Notes: generated by a model from the letters alone, not told the origin. A stretch of 64,000 bases of DNA from Natrinema gari JCM 14663 (GCF_000337175.1 NZ_AOIJ01000033.1:1-64000), one strand, 5' to 3'. Numbered from the stretch's first letter, positions 54,124 through 63,066 are shown. A program made the numbers and translations.

Positions 54124-54439
54124 ACGGGATCACCACCGGATAGTATCTGCTCGTGCACTGATATCGGCGGTCGGTTCGATATCAGCCTTCCCGGTGGATC
54201 GGACGTTCGATTGCGGACGTTCATTGAATCGAAGTTCACAAGGAGATGGTGATAAACCCTAGGATTGCGTTATTGAATCCGTAGTTTCATACCCAGACAG
54301 TGACATTCAGTAGAAATCATCTTCAAAAGAGAACGTTCGATCATCCGTCCGGGAGTGTTGATACTGCTGAGTGGTCGCTGTGAAGTCCAACGGGAGCTCG
54401 TAACGCATAGCGTTTTTCGTGTGTCCGTGACCGAACGCA
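54124..54439. other. Intergenic region between APC permease and IS6 relic
   Basis: About 315 bases, lower in GC than average. The APC promoter should lie close to 54150. No intact gene, RNA gene or CRISPR-type repeat is seen. Some of the right half may be eroded IS6 sequence. Confidence 0.35.
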
Positions 54440-54709
54440 TCATCCTCACTGGATCTCTTGACCGACTTGAGCGAGGTTCGTGGAGTGAGTGGCACTTCGC
54501 TTTCGAGTACTGTCGCTATTCTTGAACTGTTCGATGTTGAACGGGCGTATTGCGCCGTTCACAAGTGGGTTCACACAGCCGAGCTACAGCCTGCGGATGG
54601 ACGGCATCCGGCTCACAGTGGGGTCGACGAGACCGTGATCCACCTCGATGATGGGCGATCTTGGCTGTACGCCGCAGTCGACCTGCGACGAGCGATAGTT
54701 GTATGGTAG
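54440..54709 (+). mobile_element. IS6-type transposase remnant (N-terminal part)
   Basis: The frame reads SSTVAILELFDVERAYCAVHKWVHTAELQPADGR, then VDETVIHLDDGRSWLYAAVDL. This matches the N-terminal HTH-like helix and the first catalytic Asp (VDET) of haloarchaeal IS6-family DDE transposases. After AAVDL the frame loses homology, with a stop shortly after, and the N-terminus is also damaged. No complete terminal repeat was recognised, although GGTAGCATTGAACAAGG at 54711-54727 is at the right place for one. Confidence 0.78.
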
Positions 54710-54750
54710 CATTGAACAAGGAATAAGCGGACGGCGTGCGTACCAATCAT

Positions 54751-55482
54751 ATGGACGCGATTGAACGGCCGACGTTTGCGTCCGAAGCCAGCAGGCGTAT
54801 ATACGAATACGTCGAACGGCACGGAACCGTCGAACGACACAAACTGCCAGAGATCATGTCCCTCCCGGACGAGGAGTTCCGAGCCTGCCTTGCGGAACTG
54901 AAATCGGACGGCTACCTCGAAGATGCGGACGGAACCCTTCGGATCGCCCTCGAGTTCGGTGCCGTCGAGAAACACGAACTCGACGAGTTCACCGTGACCG
55001 TTCGGCCCGCTCGACAGGCGGATTTCGACGGTCTCGTCGATACCATTCGGGATGTCACGGCCGAGGAGACGTACGTCGTCGCCGAGACGATCGCCGAACA
55101 GTTGTTGTACGAAAACGCCGTTACCAGACACAACACGGTGCGGTCGCGGCGATTCTTCGTTGCAACCGTCGACGGCGATGTCGTCGGCTGGACCCACCTC
55201 GATCTCCAGCAGGTCGATCCGGTCCGGGAGGTCGCCCAACAGACCGTCGGGGTCCGCGAGGCCTATCGGGGCCACGGGATCGGGAGCACACTCCTGCAGC
55301 GAGGGATCGAGTGGGCCGAAGCGAACGGGTATCGGAAGGTCTACAACAGTATTCCCGTCGTCAACGAGACCGCCCTCGAGTTCCTGACCGTCCACGGCTG
55401 GGACACCGAGGCGATCCGCAGGGACCACTACACGATCGACGGCGAGTACGTCGACGAGGTGATGATGGCGTACGAGTTGTAG
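54751..55482 (+). CDS. HTH-GNAT fusion protein (paralogue B)
   Basis: A 243-aa protein with the same design as the one at 36873-37604: an N-terminal winged-helix unit (SRRIYEYVERHGTVERHKLPEI, LKSDGYLEDADGTLRIAL) and a GNAT domain (FFVATVDGDVVGWTHL, REAYRGHGIGSTLLQRGIEWAEANGY) ending in DGEYVDEVMMAYEL. It starts 41 bases after the IS6 relic. Duplication plus divergence of one gene is the simplest origin. The start at 54751 (MDAIERPTF) mirrors the other copy's N-terminus. Confidence 0.85.
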   Translation: MDAIERPTFASEASRRIYEYVERHGTVERHKLPEIMSLPDEEFRACLAELKSDGYLEDADGTLRIALEFGAVEKHELDEFTVTVRPARQADFDGLVDTIRDVTAEETYVVAETIAEQLLYENAVTRHNTVRSRRFFVATVDGDVVGWTHLDLQQVDPVREVAQQTVGVREAYRGHGIGSTLLQRGIEWAEANGYRKVYNSIPVVNETALEFLTVHGWDTEAIRRDHYTIDGEYVDEVMMAYEL

Positions 55483-55560
55483 CCGCCGGCGGATGAGCCG
55501 CGTCGCCCCGACTCGGGGCACAACGTTCACGTCCGTTCGGACGAATCGGTCGGTAGACGA

Positions 55561-56907
55561 ATGTCCGACGGGCCCCGACTCCCGGGCGTCGAGGGCGAGG
55601 ACGACGAGGATCGCATCGTCTGCCACGTCGACGCCGATTGCTTCTACGCCGCCTGCGAGCGACTGCGCGAACCCGAACTCCGCGGCGAGCCCCTCGTCGT
55701 CGGGATGGGTTACGAGGCAGGGGAGACAAACGGTGCAGTCGCCACCGCCAGCTACGAGGCCCGGGAGTTCGGCATCGAGAGCGCGCAGGCGATTTCGACG
55801 GCCCTCGAGCGACTGCCCAGACGCGCGGCCTTCGATCCCGGCGAGATCGCCGCTCCCGACCGCGAGGGCGGGGCACAACGCGCTTCGGACGACTCGAGCG
55901 GGTCACCGCGAGAGCGCGAGGACACTGGCTACTACCGGCCCGTCGATATGGACTACTACGAGTCGGTCGCGGCCGACGTCCGGGAGATCCTTCACGACTG
56001 CGCCGACGTCGTCCGTGAGGTGAGCATCGACGAGGCCTACCTCGACGTGACCGAGCGGACCGCCTGGGAGGTCGCGGACGGCTTCGCCCGTCACGTCAAG
56101 GACCGCATCCGACGGGAGGTCGGCGTCACCGTCAGCGTCGGCGTCGCACCGACGATGAGCACGGCCAAGATCGCCAGCGACTTCGACAAGCCCGACGGGC
56201 TCACCGTCGTCGAGCCCGGCGACGTCCGGGCGTTTCTCGCGCCGCTCGCCGTCGATCTGCTTCACGGCGTCGGCCCCGTGACCGCCCGCGAACTTCGCGA
56301 GATGGGCCTCGAGACGGCGGGCGACGTGGCCAGCGCCGATCCGGAGCCGCTGGTCGACCGCTTCGGCGAACGCGGCCGGGAACTCTACGACCGCGCCCGC
56401 GGCGAGGACGACCGCCGCGTCGAACCGAAAGGCGACCCCAAGAGCTTCTCCCGCGAGTCGGCGTTCGCCGATCCCGTCGAAGCGCCGACCCCGAAGTACG
56501 AACTGATCGAGACGCTCGCGGCGGCCGTCGCCGACCGCGCTCGACGGGAGGGGGCGCTGTACCGAACCATTGGCGTCAAAGCCGTCACGCCGCCCTACGA
56601 TGTCAACACGCGCGAGCGGTCGCTGCCGGGCCCGATCGACGACCCGGCTCTCGTCGATCGCATCGCGCGGGACCTGTTCGCCGAGTTCGAGGACGCACCC
56701 GTCCGCAAGCTCGGCGTCCGGGTCGCCAACCTCGAGTTCGCGACCGCCGATCAGGCGAGCCTCGAGAGTTGGGAGCGGGACGCGGACGGTGCCGGAACCG
56801 AGTCCGACGCGGTCTCCGCCGACGACGGCTCGGCGGCGGAGACGGCCCCAGATTCCGATCGCGGGAATCGGCCGGCCGGGCAATCGTCGCTCGCGGATTT
56901 CCGGTGA
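55561..56907 (+). CDS. dinB: DNA polymerase IV (Y-family)
   Basis: A 448-aa lesion-bypass polymerase. Palm motifs are HVDADCFYAACE (first metal Asp) and REVSIDEAYLDVT (second and third acidic residues). The HhH/thumb region VDLLHGVGPVTARELREMGL and the little-finger domain follow. A haloarchaeal insertion rich in Arg, Glu and Ser lies in the fingers/palm region (about 100-130). The last residues GQSSLADFR resemble a PIP-box (Q-x-x-L-x-x-F) for binding the PCNA clamp. It copies past damaged bases. No SOS-type operator is visible upstream. Confidence 0.95.
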   Translation: MSDGPRLPGVEGEDDEDRIVCHVDADCFYAACERLREPELRGEPLVVGMGYEAGETNGAVATASYEAREFGIESAQAISTALERLPRRAAFDPGEIAAPDREGGAQRASDDSSGSPREREDTGYYRPVDMDYYESVAADVREILHDCADVVREVSIDEAYLDVTERTAWEVADGFARHVKDRIRREVGVTVSVGVAPTMSTAKIASDFDKPDGLTVVEPGDVRAFLAPLAVDLLHGVGPVTARELREMGLETAGDVASADPEPLVDRFGERGRELYDRARGEDDRRVEPKGDPKSFSRESAFADPVEAPTPKYELIETLAAAVADRARREGALYRTIGVKAVTPPYDVNTRERSLPGPIDDPALVDRIARDLFAEFEDAPVRKLGVRVANLEFATADQASLESWERDADGAGTESDAVSADDGSAAETAPDSDRGNRPAGQSSLADFR

Positions 56908-57042
56908 GCGATGTCCGGTTGTCGTCGGCCGACCGGTCGCCGCCCTCGAGCCGCGGGACGGGTTCCCGAATCGGAAAGAACGCTGAAATTATAACCCCAC
57001 CCCGACAATCAATGCAGCAGACCACAGTACCCGTCTGATTAC

Positions 57043-58272
57043 ATGACAGAGGACTTTTACGATCTTCTCGAGATCCCGCCCGACGCCTCCCAGGACGAGA
57101 TCAAAGACGCCTATCGCGATCAGGTTCGCGTCTACCATCCGGATCTGAACGACGACGATCGCGCGCAGGCGCAGTTTACTGCGGTACAAACGGCCTACGA
57201 TATCCTCGGCGATCCGGTCGAACGGCAGGCCTACGACCGACTCGGCCACGAAGACTACGTCGCGAAGCGAACCAGCGGCCTCCCCTCCCCCGACGTCTGG
57301 AAGAGCGACGACGACTCGAGCGGCACGGACCTGAGCGATTCGCAATCGGACACGGCCTCCGCATCGGCAACGGCCGGATCGGCCGCGTCCGGAGCGAGGT
57401 CCAGCGGTCGATCGTCGGCGACGAACGGCTCGAGCGGTGCCGGGAGCGCGGCCGGTTCCGGAACCGGAGCCAGATCCGGGGGTGCCGGCGCGGGGGCGAG
57501 TCGTCGAGCCCACGAGCCGAACGCTGGGACGGCCGGCGACACCGGGCGGTCCAGCCGGTCCGCGACTGGCTCGGGAGCGGAGACCGACGCCGGCGTCGGG
57601 AACCCGCTCGCGCGCTGGTGGCGGCGACAGAACTTCTCGCTGCCGCTCCTCTGGCTTTCCGTCCTCGTTTACGCGGCCGGCCTCGGCCACTTCGCTCTCA
57701 AGAACGCGGCTGCTCTCGGCTCGCTCTGGACCGAACTGCTCGCGACCGGCCCCGATCCGACCGGGATCGGCACTGTGCTGACGGAGAGTCGTCACGGACT
57801 CGAGACGACGGTCGCATTCGTTCGAGGCGTCGAGTTCGTGACGCCGCCGCTCGAGCAACCGCTGTGGGACGGCGCGCTGGCGGGTCTGGTCGCGCTCACG
57901 CTCCTTGCGCTGCTCGCCGTCCGGGCCGGCCGTCGGGAGACTACCTGGGGGCCGCTGACGATCGACGAGACGATCGTCGTCGCCCTCGCCGTCACGGTGA
58001 CAGCGACGCTCGTCGGCGGCCCGCTGCTGGCCGGTGCGGTACTCATGCCGCTGCTGTTCGGCGTCGTCGTCCGCCATACCAGACGCGGACGGGGCTGGAC
58101 GCCGTCGTATCTCTACGTGCTCCCCGTCTTCGCGCCGCTCGCCGGCTTCGGTGCCGTCACGGCCGGCTATACGTCGCTGCCGGTCGATCTGGTCGCGTTC
58201 GTGGGCCTCCCGCTGATCGGCGGCCTGTGGCTCCCGCTGCGGGTGACGATCATGAAACGGTTCGGTTGGTGA
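57043..58272 (+). CDS. Membrane-anchored J-domain protein
   Basis: A 409-aa protein. Residues 1-68 are a J-domain (EDFYDLLEIPPDASQDEIKDAYRDQVRVYHPD, HPD near 31-33; ILGDPVERQAYDRLGH). A long Ser/Ala/Gly/Thr linker (about 90-185) has no DnaJ zinc fingers. The C-terminal half contains about six membrane helices (for example LPLLWLSVLVYAAGLGHFAL and TLLALLAVRAG). It probably recruits DnaK to the membrane for protein insertion or quality control. It is the second J-protein in the window and is far from dnaK. Confidence 0.9.
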   Translation: MTEDFYDLLEIPPDASQDEIKDAYRDQVRVYHPDLNDDDRAQAQFTAVQTAYDILGDPVERQAYDRLGHEDYVAKRTSGLPSPDVWKSDDDSSGTDLSDSQSDTASASATAGSAASGARSSGRSSATNGSSGAGSAAGSGTGARSGGAGAGASRRAHEPNAGTAGDTGRSSRSATGSGAETDAGVGNPLARWWRRQNFSLPLLWLSVLVYAAGLGHFALKNAAALGSLWTELLATGPDPTGIGTVLTESRHGLETTVAFVRGVEFVTPPLEQPLWDGALAGLVALTLLALLAVRAGRRETTWGPLTIDETIVVALAVTVTATLVGGPLLAGAVLMPLLFGVVVRHTRRGRGWTPSYLYVLPVFAPLAGFGAVTAGYTSLPVDLVAFVGLPLIGGLWLPLRVTIMKRFGW

Positions 58273-58379
58273 CCCCGAACCGCTTCGTTCGAGGGTGCTC
58301 GGGTCCGTGTTCCGAGTCGACGCCCCGCGGACACACGCGGTACCGAACAGTTGAAATGCAACAGATGCCAAACGCTCGC

Positions 58380-58904
58380 ATGGCCAAATACTCGACCGGT
58401 TCGTCCGGTAGCGGCGGCGGGACGAACTGCGAACTCTGCGGTGCCGAGAGCGAGTCGCTGACGCTCGCATCGGTCGCGGGAGCCGAGCTCGAGGTCTGTC
58501 CGGACTGTGCGCCACACGACGATTCCGAGGCACGCGGCGAGGACCGCTCTCGGGATCGCAGCGACCACGCTTCGCGTGCCGACGACGAACCGAGCCGCAA
58601 GCAGAAGGCGGCCCAGAACGTCGCGAAAGCGAACCCGGTCTGGGACGGCGACTCCGAACACTGGGAAAGCGAGGGGACCAACTACGACGACGACCCGCTG
58701 CCGTATCTCGTCTCGGACTACGGCGAGGCGCTCGTCGAGGCACGCCGGGACGCGGGCCTCCAGCGCGAGGAACTCGCCGACGAACTCGGCGCACCGGCGA
58801 AAGACGTCCTCGCGATCGAACAGGGACGCGCGACGCAGGCCGGAGTCGGCGGCGGCCTGATCGAAGCCCTCGAGGACCGACTGGACGTGACCCTCGCGGA
58901 GTAA
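58380..58904 (+). CDS. MBF1-type zinc-ribbon/HTH protein
   Basis: A 174-aa protein with an N-terminal zinc ribbon (CELCGAESESL, then CPDCAPHDD) and a C-terminal Cro-like HTH (ALVEARRDAGLQREELADELGAPAKDVLAIEQGRA). This is the architecture of archaeal multiprotein bridging factor 1, linked to transcription and ribosome contacts. A charged linker with Arg/Asp repeats lies between. The ATG at 58380 (MAKYSTGSS) is chosen; an ATG 15 bases upstream is in frame and also possible. Confidence 0.88.
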   Translation: MAKYSTGSSGSGGGTNCELCGAESESLTLASVAGAELEVCPDCAPHDDSEARGEDRSRDRSDHASRADDEPSRKQKAAQNVAKANPVWDGDSEHWESEGTNYDDDPLPYLVSDYGEALVEARRDAGLQREELADELGAPAKDVLAIEQGRATQAGVGGGLIEALEDRLDVTLAE

Positions 58905-58972
58905 ACGATCGCGCTCCGTCGGTGCCGGACTCGGCGAGCAGACTGTTATTCACTACCAACAGAGGCAACCCA

Positions 58973-59510
58973 ATGACCGGCCAACGGGCGGCGGAGCCGT
59001 ACGCGACGCGATTCGAGACCGAAGTGACGGCGGTCGACGGGCGACGGGTCCGACTCGAGCGCAGTCACTTCTACGGTGCGAGCGGTGGCCAGCCGGCGGA
59101 TCGGGGGTATCACGGTCGCGGACGTCCGACTCGTCACGATCGAGGGCGAGAACGACCGGCGAAGCGGGTCCCGTCTCGCCGGTGCGAGCGGCGCGACGAC
59201 CCGTGTGGGACGTGGCGGCCTGTGGTGGCACTCACGTCCGAAATACCCGCGAGATCGGCCCCGTTACGGTACTCGGCAGTTCAACCCCCGCCGAGGACGT
59301 GACCCGGATCGAACTCGCCGTCGGCCCGCAGGCGATTGCGCGACGAACGGTGGAGAAACGGGCCGCGTTCGCCGCGGCGGCGGCGCTGGATGTCGCTCTC
59401 GAGGACGTTGCTGCCGAACTCGAGCGGCCGTAACGGCGACCGCAGTCGGTGGAACTCGCTTGGGAGAGCGACGAGCGCGTCGCAAGCAGTGAATTCATTA
59501 CTCTCGATCT
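58973..59510 (+). pseudogene. AlaX-type alanyl-tRNA editing protein, decayed
   Basis: The start encodes an N-terminal AlaX segment (YATRFETEVTAVDGRRVRLE, HFYGASGGQPADRG). A frameshift near 59105 moves the homology to GGITVADVRL. The HxxxH zinc-binding centre and about 120 residues are then missing, and the match resumes in a different frame with VWDVAACGGTHVRNTREIGPVTVL and IELAVGPQAIARRTVEKRAAF. Trailing fragments reach about 59510. The gene once removed mischarged Ser/Gly from tRNA-Ala; it cannot do so now. Confidence 0.85.
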
Positions 59511-59546
59511 CCGTGTGGCAGGCAACCGGGACCGGTCCGGTGAAGG

Positions 59547-59557
59547 TATAAACTATT
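59547..59557 (+). promoter_or_regulatory. TATA box of the dehydratase gene
   Basis: GTATAAACTAT at 59546-59556 lies 28-38 bases before the ATG at 59584, inside a longer AT-rich patch that interrupts the GC-rich AlaX relic. It supports the ATG at 59584 over the longer open frame. Confidence 0.55.
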
Positions 59558-59583
59558 ACTATCTTCGGAGTGAAATTCTACCC

Positions 59584-60822
59584 ATGGGAGTCGATTACTC
59601 ACAGTTGCACGACCCGAACGCCGAGTATACGATGCGGGACCTCTCGGCGGAGACGATGGGCGTTACCCGAGAGCGCGGCGGCAACCGGGACGTCGAGATC
59701 ACCGATATCCAGACGACGATGGTCGACGGCAACTTCCCGTGGACGCTCGTGCGGATCTACACCGACGCGGGACCCGTCGGCACCGGCGAAGCCTACTGGG
59801 GTGCCGGCGTCCCGGAACTGATCGAGCGAATGACGCCGTTCCTCGTCGGCGAGAACCCGCTGGACATCGACCGACTGACCGAGCACCTCGTCCAGAAAAT
59901 GTCCGGCGAGGGCTCGATCGGCGGCGTCACCGTCACCGCAATTTCGGGTATCGAGGTCGCCTTACACGACCTGGCCGGCAAGATCCTTGAAGTACCGGCC
60001 TATCAGCTCCTGGGCGGCAAGTACCGCGACGAGATGCGGGTGTACTGTGACTGCCACACCGAGGAGGAAGCCGATCCCGAGGCCTGCGCCGACGAGGCGG
60101 AACGCGTGGTCGAAGACCTGGGCTACGACGCCCTGAAGTTCGACCTCGACGTGCCGAGCGGTCACGAGAAGGACCGCGCGAACCGACACCTCCGCGAGCC
60201 CGAGATCGAACACAAGGCCGAGATCGTCGAGCAAGTCACCGAGCGCGTCGGTGACCGTGCGGACGTCGCCTTCGACTGCCACTGGACGTTCTCCGGCGGC
60301 AGCGCGACGCGTCTCGCGAAGCGACTCGAGGAGTACGACGTCTGGTGGCTCGAGGACCCCGTGCCGCCGGAGAACCACGACGTGCAGCGCGAAGTCACGC
60401 AGTCGACATCGACGCCGATCACCGTCGGCGAGAACGTCTACCGGAAACACGGCCAGCGCCGCCTGCTCGAGGAGCAGGCGGTCGACATGATCGCGCCGGA
60501 CATGCCCAAGGTCGGCGGGATGCGCGAGACACGTAAGATCGCCGATCTGGCGGACATGTACTACATCCCGGTCGCGATGCACAACGTCGCCTCGCCGGTC
60601 GCGACGGTCGCCAGCGCCCACGTCGGCGCGGCGATTTCGAATTCGCTGGCCGTGGAATACCACTCCTACGAACTCGACTGGTGGGCGGACCTCGTCGAGG
60701 AGGACGTCATCGAGGGCGGCTACATCGAGATCCCCGAAGAGCCCGGATTAGGCGTCACGCTCGATATGGATGCCGTCGAGGAGCACATGGTCGACGGCGA
60801 GACGTTGTTCGACGAAGCGTGA
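59584..60822 (+). CDS. gnaD: D-gluconate/D-xylonate dehydratase (enolase superfamily)
   Basis: A 412-aa protein of the mandelate-racemase subgroup of enolases. Metal ligands Asp231 and the adjacent His233 lie in FDCHW, Glu257 in WWLEDPVPPEN, and Glu283 in TVGENVYRK. The general base His333 lies in VAMHNVASP. The size and N-terminus fit haloarchaeal sugar-acid dehydratases, which make 2-keto-3-deoxy acids from gluconate or xylonate. The KDPG aldolase gene follows after 175 bases, which favours the gluconate route. The upstream frame is open but belongs to the AlaX relic. Confidence 0.88.
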   Translation: MGVDYSQLHDPNAEYTMRDLSAETMGVTRERGGNRDVEITDIQTTMVDGNFPWTLVRIYTDAGPVGTGEAYWGAGVPELIERMTPFLVGENPLDIDRLTEHLVQKMSGEGSIGGVTVTAISGIEVALHDLAGKILEVPAYQLLGGKYRDEMRVYCDCHTEEEADPEACADEAERVVEDLGYDALKFDLDVPSGHEKDRANRHLREPEIEHKAEIVEQVTERVGDRADVAFDCHWTFSGGSATRLAKRLEEYDVWWLEDPVPPENHDVQREVTQSTSTPITVGENVYRKHGQRRLLEEQAVDMIAPDMPKVGGMRETRKIADLADMYYIPVAMHNVASPVATVASAHVGAAISNSLAVEYHSYELDWWADLVEEDVIEGGYIEIPEEPGLGVTLDMDAVEEHMVDGETLFDEA

Positions 60823-60997
60823 GCCGCGTCGGGCCCACTCCCGGCCCAGGAGCGAACGCCATCGGCGGGCGTTTACTTCGGCTATGAGTAAATCTCTTGT
60901 CGACGGGACGCGCATGTCTTGGCACGATGGAACGTCTCACTGGAATGCGGCCGGCGATCGAGCGCCGGACGGCGGTCACCATGCGAGGGGTAGACGA

Positions 60998-61651
60998 ATG
61001 ACCGAGCGCGAAGCAGTCAGGGACCGAATCGTCGATGGCGGCGTCATCGCGGTCCTCCGCGGTATCGACGAGGAACGAATCGTTCCGGTCGCCCGCGCGA
61101 TCCACGACGCCGGGGTCGATGTGCTCGAGATCACGGCCGACGGGACGCGTGCCGCCGAGCGGATCGCGGCCGTCGACCGGGAACTCGCGGATACCGACGC
61201 GGTCGTCGGCGCGGGGACCGTCCTCGACGCGGCGACCGCACAGTCCGTGATCGACGCGGGCGCGTCGTTCGTCGTCTCGCCACACATCGAACCGGCGGTG
61301 GTGCGGACGTGTAACCGACACGGCGTCCTCGTCGCGCCTGGTGTCATGACGCCGACGGAGGCCGTGACTGCGATGGAGGCCGGCGCGGACCTCCTCAAGC
61401 TGTTCCCCGCATCGACGGTCGGGCCGGGTCACATCGGCGCACTCTCGGGGCCGCTGGGTGACGTCGACATCGTTCCGACGGGCGGCGTCTCGCGGGACAA
61501 CGTCGCTGACTTCTTCGACGCCGGCGCAGCGGCCGTCGGTGCTGGCGGGGCCATCATCGACGACGCAGCCGTCGATGACGGCGACATGGATCGCGTTCGA
61601 GAGACCGCGGCGTCGTTCGTCGACGCGGTCGAGGCGGCACGAAGCGAGTAA
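60998..61651 (+). CDS. 2-keto-3-deoxy-6-phosphogluconate aldolase
   Basis: A 217-aa TIM-barrel class I aldolase of the bacterial-type KDPG/KHG family. The general acid/base Glu44 is in VLEITADGT; the Schiff-base Lys134 is in DLLKLFPAS; the phosphate-binding VPTGGVSRDN follows. It splits KDPG to pyruvate and glyceraldehyde-3-phosphate, the lower step of the semi-phosphorylative Entner-Doudoroff path; the intervening kinase is not in the window. In-frame ATGs at 60884 and 60981 would add 38 or 6 residues; 60998 (MTEREAVRDR) fits the family. Confidence 0.9.
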   Translation: MTEREAVRDRIVDGGVIAVLRGIDEERIVPVARAIHDAGVDVLEITADGTRAAERIAAVDRELADTDAVVGAGTVLDAATAQSVIDAGASFVVSPHIEPAVVRTCNRHGVLVAPGVMTPTEAVTAMEAGADLLKLFPASTVGPGHIGALSGPLGDVDIVPTGGVSRDNVADFFDAGAAAVGAGGAIIDDAAVDDGDMDRVRETAASFVDAVEAARSE

Positions 61652-61759
61652 TCGAACGCCGACGCGGAGGACCCGTTCATCTCCCGCGAGTCCGCGAGAC
61701 GATCGACTGCTGGTGCTGGCGGCCGTTTTATACTCCTCGTTGGGGTGGAGACGGGCGTG

Positions 61760-62911
61760 ATGCCAGAGCCAGCTCAGTGTACTCGCAGACGGATACTCGG
61801 CGCGGTCGGAGCGACCGGAGCCGTGGCGGCGGTCGGTCTCGGCGGCACCGGGGCCGGCACCGCTCAGAACGAAACCGCCGACTCGAACGTCACGGTGAGC
61901 GACGGGAACGATGTCGACAGCCCATACAGGGACACGTATCGCAACACCATCGACTCCGTCGTCCTCGTCACCGTCTCCGGGATGAGCAGCGCTCCAGGCG
62001 GCGGTGGCGGCGGACTCGGTTCCGGATTCGTCATCGACGACCAGCATCTCGTGACGAACAACCACGTCGTCGCGAGTGCCAGCGACGACGGGATCGAAGT
62101 CCAGTTCAGCAACGAGGAGTGGCGCGCCGCGTCGATCGTCGGCACCGATGTCTACAGCGATCTCGCCGTCCTCCGCGTCGAGGAGATGCCCGACATCGCT
62201 ACCGGGCTCTCGTTTCTGGCGTCCAAACCCGTCATCGGACAGGAAGTGCTCGCAATCGGCAATCCGCTCGGACTCGACGCATCGGTTACACAGGGGATCG
62301 TCAGCGGCATCGACAGATCGCTCCCCAGCCCCACCGGCTTCTCGATTCCGGCCGCGATCCAGACCGACGCACCGATCAATCCCGGCAACAGCGGCGGTCC
62401 GCTGGTGAGCCTCGAGGGCGAAGTACTTGGCGTCGTCTTCGCCGGGGCCGGCCAGACGATCGGCTTCGCGATCGCCGCGGTGCTGGCGAACCGGGTCGTT
62501 CCTGCGCTCATCGAGGACGGCACGTACGAGCACCCGTACATGGGGATCGGAGTCCAACCGGTCGGCCCGGCGATCGCCGATGAGATCGGACTCGAGGACG
62601 CCACCGGCGTCCTAGTCATGGAGGTCGTGCCGAACTCGCCCGCGGACGGCGTCCTCGAGTCGGGCAGTACCGGTCGGCCGGGCAGCGGCGACGTGATCGT
62701 CGCCATCGACGGCACGGAGATACCGACGCAGGAGCAGCTCTCGTCGTATCTCGCCCTCGAGACCGCGCCGGGTGACACGATCGAACTCGAGGTCGTCCGC
62801 GACGGCGACCGACAATCGGTCGAGTTGACGCTCGCCGAGCGGCCGGCGGCGGAACTGCCACGGACGCCGATTCCGGGCCGCCCGGGCGGACGGCCGCCGC
62901 TGGAGCCGTGA
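61760..62911 (+). CDS. HtrA/DegP-type serine protease with PDZ domain, Tat signal
   Basis: A 383-aa exported protease. The signal is CTRRRILGAVGATGAVAAVG, a twin-arginine type. The trypsin-like domain has His102 in TNNHVVAS, Asp134 in YSDLAVLRV and Ser211 in NPGNSGGPLV. A PDZ domain (about 260-370) starts MGIGVQPVGPAIADEIGL and includes VVPNSPADGVL. It ends in a Pro/Gly-rich tail. It likely degrades misfolded extracytoplasmic proteins. TTTTATAC at 61727-61734 is a TATA box about 30 bases upstream of the chosen ATG. Confidence 0.93.
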   Translation: MPEPAQCTRRRILGAVGATGAVAAVGLGGTGAGTAQNETADSNVTVSDGNDVDSPYRDTYRNTIDSVVLVTVSGMSSAPGGGGGGLGSGFVIDDQHLVTNNHVVASASDDGIEVQFSNEEWRAASIVGTDVYSDLAVLRVEEMPDIATGLSFLASKPVIGQEVLAIGNPLGLDASVTQGIVSGIDRSLPSPTGFSIPAAIQTDAPINPGNSGGPLVSLEGEVLGVVFAGAGQTIGFAIAAVLANRVVPALIEDGTYEHPYMGIGVQPVGPAIADEIGLEDATGVLVMEVVPNSPADGVLESGSTGRPGSGDVIVAIDGTEIPTQEQLSSYLALETAPGDTIELEVVRDGDRQSVELTLAERPAAELPRTPIPGRPGGRPPLEP

Positions 62912-63058
62912 CGGGGCACGGCGAGGCACCGCCGCGACCGAGTCCCGGTCTATCGGTACTGGACCTGAACACGGAGTCGTCCCGTGTACCGGCGGCGTCC
63001 ACACGCTGCCGTAATCGGTCGCGTAACGGCCGTGGTCACTGCACGGACACGAAAGACA

Positions 63059-63066
63059 GATAAAAG
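63059..63066 (+). promoter_or_regulatory. TATA box of secE-spt5
   Basis: GATAAAAG at 63059-63066 is about 28 bases before the secE ATG in a 179-base gap, consistent with a leaderless transcript covering secE and spt5. Confidence 0.5.

Noticed and set aside
50171-54727. Possible matching terminal repeats CCTTGTTNAA at the two edges of the accessory patch
   Set aside because: GGCCTTGTTGAAACC at 50171 and the reverse complement of GGTAGCATTGAACAAGG at 54711 share only a short core; that is too little to claim a composite element.
56989-58968. A 659-codon minus-strand open frame opposite the J-domain and MBF1 genes
   Set aside because: It is Arg/Pro/Gly-rich with no acidic bias and lies antisense to two well-supported genes.
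60755-62557. A 600-codon minus-strand open frame opposite the KDPG aldolase and HtrA genes
   Set aside because: It is an antisense shadow; both plus-strand genes have full catalytic motifs.
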